A stretch of DNA of 5,661 nt from an uncultured Oscillospiraceae bacterium (GTDB lineage Bacteria; Bacillota; Clostridia; Oscillospirales; Oscillospiraceae): NCBI GenBank assembly GCA_947628975.1, contig CANRBW010000106.1, positions 1 to 5,661 on the forward strand, written 5' to 3'. The notes under the pieces are model-generated. The model saw nothing but the letters and a program-made list of their open reading frames with translations. It ran no database searches and was not told the origin of the DNA. Shown here piece by piece: positions 5,123-5,661 of this stretch. Positions within the stretch are counted from its first letter, which is position 1, and each line of letters begins with the position of its first letter. The position numbers were made by a program, and so were the translations under genes.

Positions 5123-5661
5123 GTGGGGAAGGAGGAGGTGCTCCGGGCGCTGGAGGCGGCGCGGTCGCCGGTGTCCGGGGCGGAGCTGAGCCGGACCCTG
5201 GGGGTGAGCCGCACGTCGGTGTGGAAGGCGGTGGAGGGCCTGCGGAAGGCGGGCTACCGCATCCAGGGGCAGAGCGCGGTGGGCTACCGCCTGGTGTCCG
5301 CCCCGGACCGGCTGACCGCCGGGGCGCTGCTGACCGACGCCGGCGTGGTGGGCCGGGAGGTGCTCTGCCTGGAGCGGGTGGACTCCACCAACGACGAGTG
5401 CAAGCGCCGGGCCCTGGCCGGGGCGGAGGCGGGGCTGGTGGTAACCGCCGAGACCCAGACCGCCGGCAAGGGCCGCCGGGGCCGCTCTTTCCAGTCCCTG
5501 GGCGGCAAGGGGCTCTACCTCTCCGTCCTGCTGAAGCCCGCTGTGGCGCTGGAGGTGGTGAGCCAGCTCACCGCCTGGACGGCGGTGGCGGCCCGGCGGG
5601 CGGTGGAGGCGGTCAGCGGTGTGGACGCCCGGATCAAGTGGCCCAACGACCTGTTGGTGGG
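5123..5661 (+). CDS. birA: Biotin-protein ligase / biotin operon repressor, N-terminal part
   Basis: The gene is open from GTG at 5123 to the right edge (179 full codons). It encodes the bifunctional BirA: it makes biotinyl-5'-AMP, transfers biotin to carboxylase BCCP domains, and with bound biotinyl-AMP represses biotin genes. Residues 1-60 form the winged helix-turn-helix (SGAELSRTLGVSRTSVWKAVEGLRKAGYRI, wing GYRL at 54-57), so this is the regulatory class II form and not the ligase-only form. The ligase domain shows DSTN (87-90), TAETQTAGKGRRGRS (108-122, the biotinyl-AMP binding loop) and KWPND (172-176). The remaining C-terminal part is off the window. GTG is supported by AAGGAGG at 5108-5114 with an 8-nt gap; a second GGAGG is too close. 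Divergent bioY and two BirA boxes upstream fit its role as local regulator. Confidence 0.96.
   Translation, partial: MGKEEVLRALEAARSPVSGAELSRTLGVSRTSVWKAVEGLRKAGYRIQGQSAVGYRLVSAPDRLTAGALLTDAGVVGREVLCLERVDSTNDECKRRALAGAEAGLVVTAETQTAGKGRRGRSFQSLGGKGLYLSVLLKPAVALEVVSQLTAWTAVAARRAVEAVSGVDARIKWPNDLLV

Overview
The window looks like a chromosome segment of a high-GC gut Firmicute. Oscillospiraceae relatives such as Flavonifractor or Intestinimonas are my best guess; this is inferred from the GC-rich, C/G-ending codon use of pckA, bioY and birA, the AGGAGG-type ribosome binding sites and the BirA-box style of biotin regulation, and no database was searched. The conserved flanks are very GC-rich: the 3' end of pckA (1-605) with a textbook terminator on the left, and a divergent bioY/birA biotin module (4427-5661) on the right.

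Between them lies an accessory island. It opens with a complete small serine recombinase of the Hin/Gin invertase type (699-1304). Six bases after its stop codon begins a 26-bp dyad (1310-1335) built like a hix/gix crossover site: two 12-bp half-sites around a GT dinucleotide. A second, related 26-bp site lies at 1425-1450 in the opposite orientation, with core AC on the top strand, which is GT on the bottom. Between the two sites is a good sigma-A promoter (TTGCAA, 17-nt spacer, TATACT with an extended TGn element) on the minus strand, pointing away from the downstream genes. Inverting this ~115-bp segment would turn the promoter towards the operon starting at 1479, leaving a leader of about 64 nt. 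I read this as an ON/OFF promoter switch, captured here in the OFF state.

The controlled operon (1479-4297, plus strand) has four tightly packed genes: an SPFH/band-7 protein with two C-terminal zinc ribbons, a small four-helix membrane protein, a HEPN-like protein carrying an RNGIAH (Rx4H) motif, and a TFIIB-type zinc-ribbon protein with TPR-like repeats. The last two are markedly AT-richer than everything else. The SPFH, membrane and zinc-ribbon genes recall the Bacillus ydjG-ydjH-ydjI membrane-stress group. The added HEPN putative RNase and the phase-variable control make an envelope-stress or phage-defence role plausible but unproven.

On the right, bioY (biotin ECF transporter S component, minus strand) and birA (biotin-protein ligase and repressor, plus strand, running off the window) diverge from a 138-bp region. 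It contains both promoters and two BirA-type operators, one of which covers both -35 boxes, so BirA-biotin should repress both genes.
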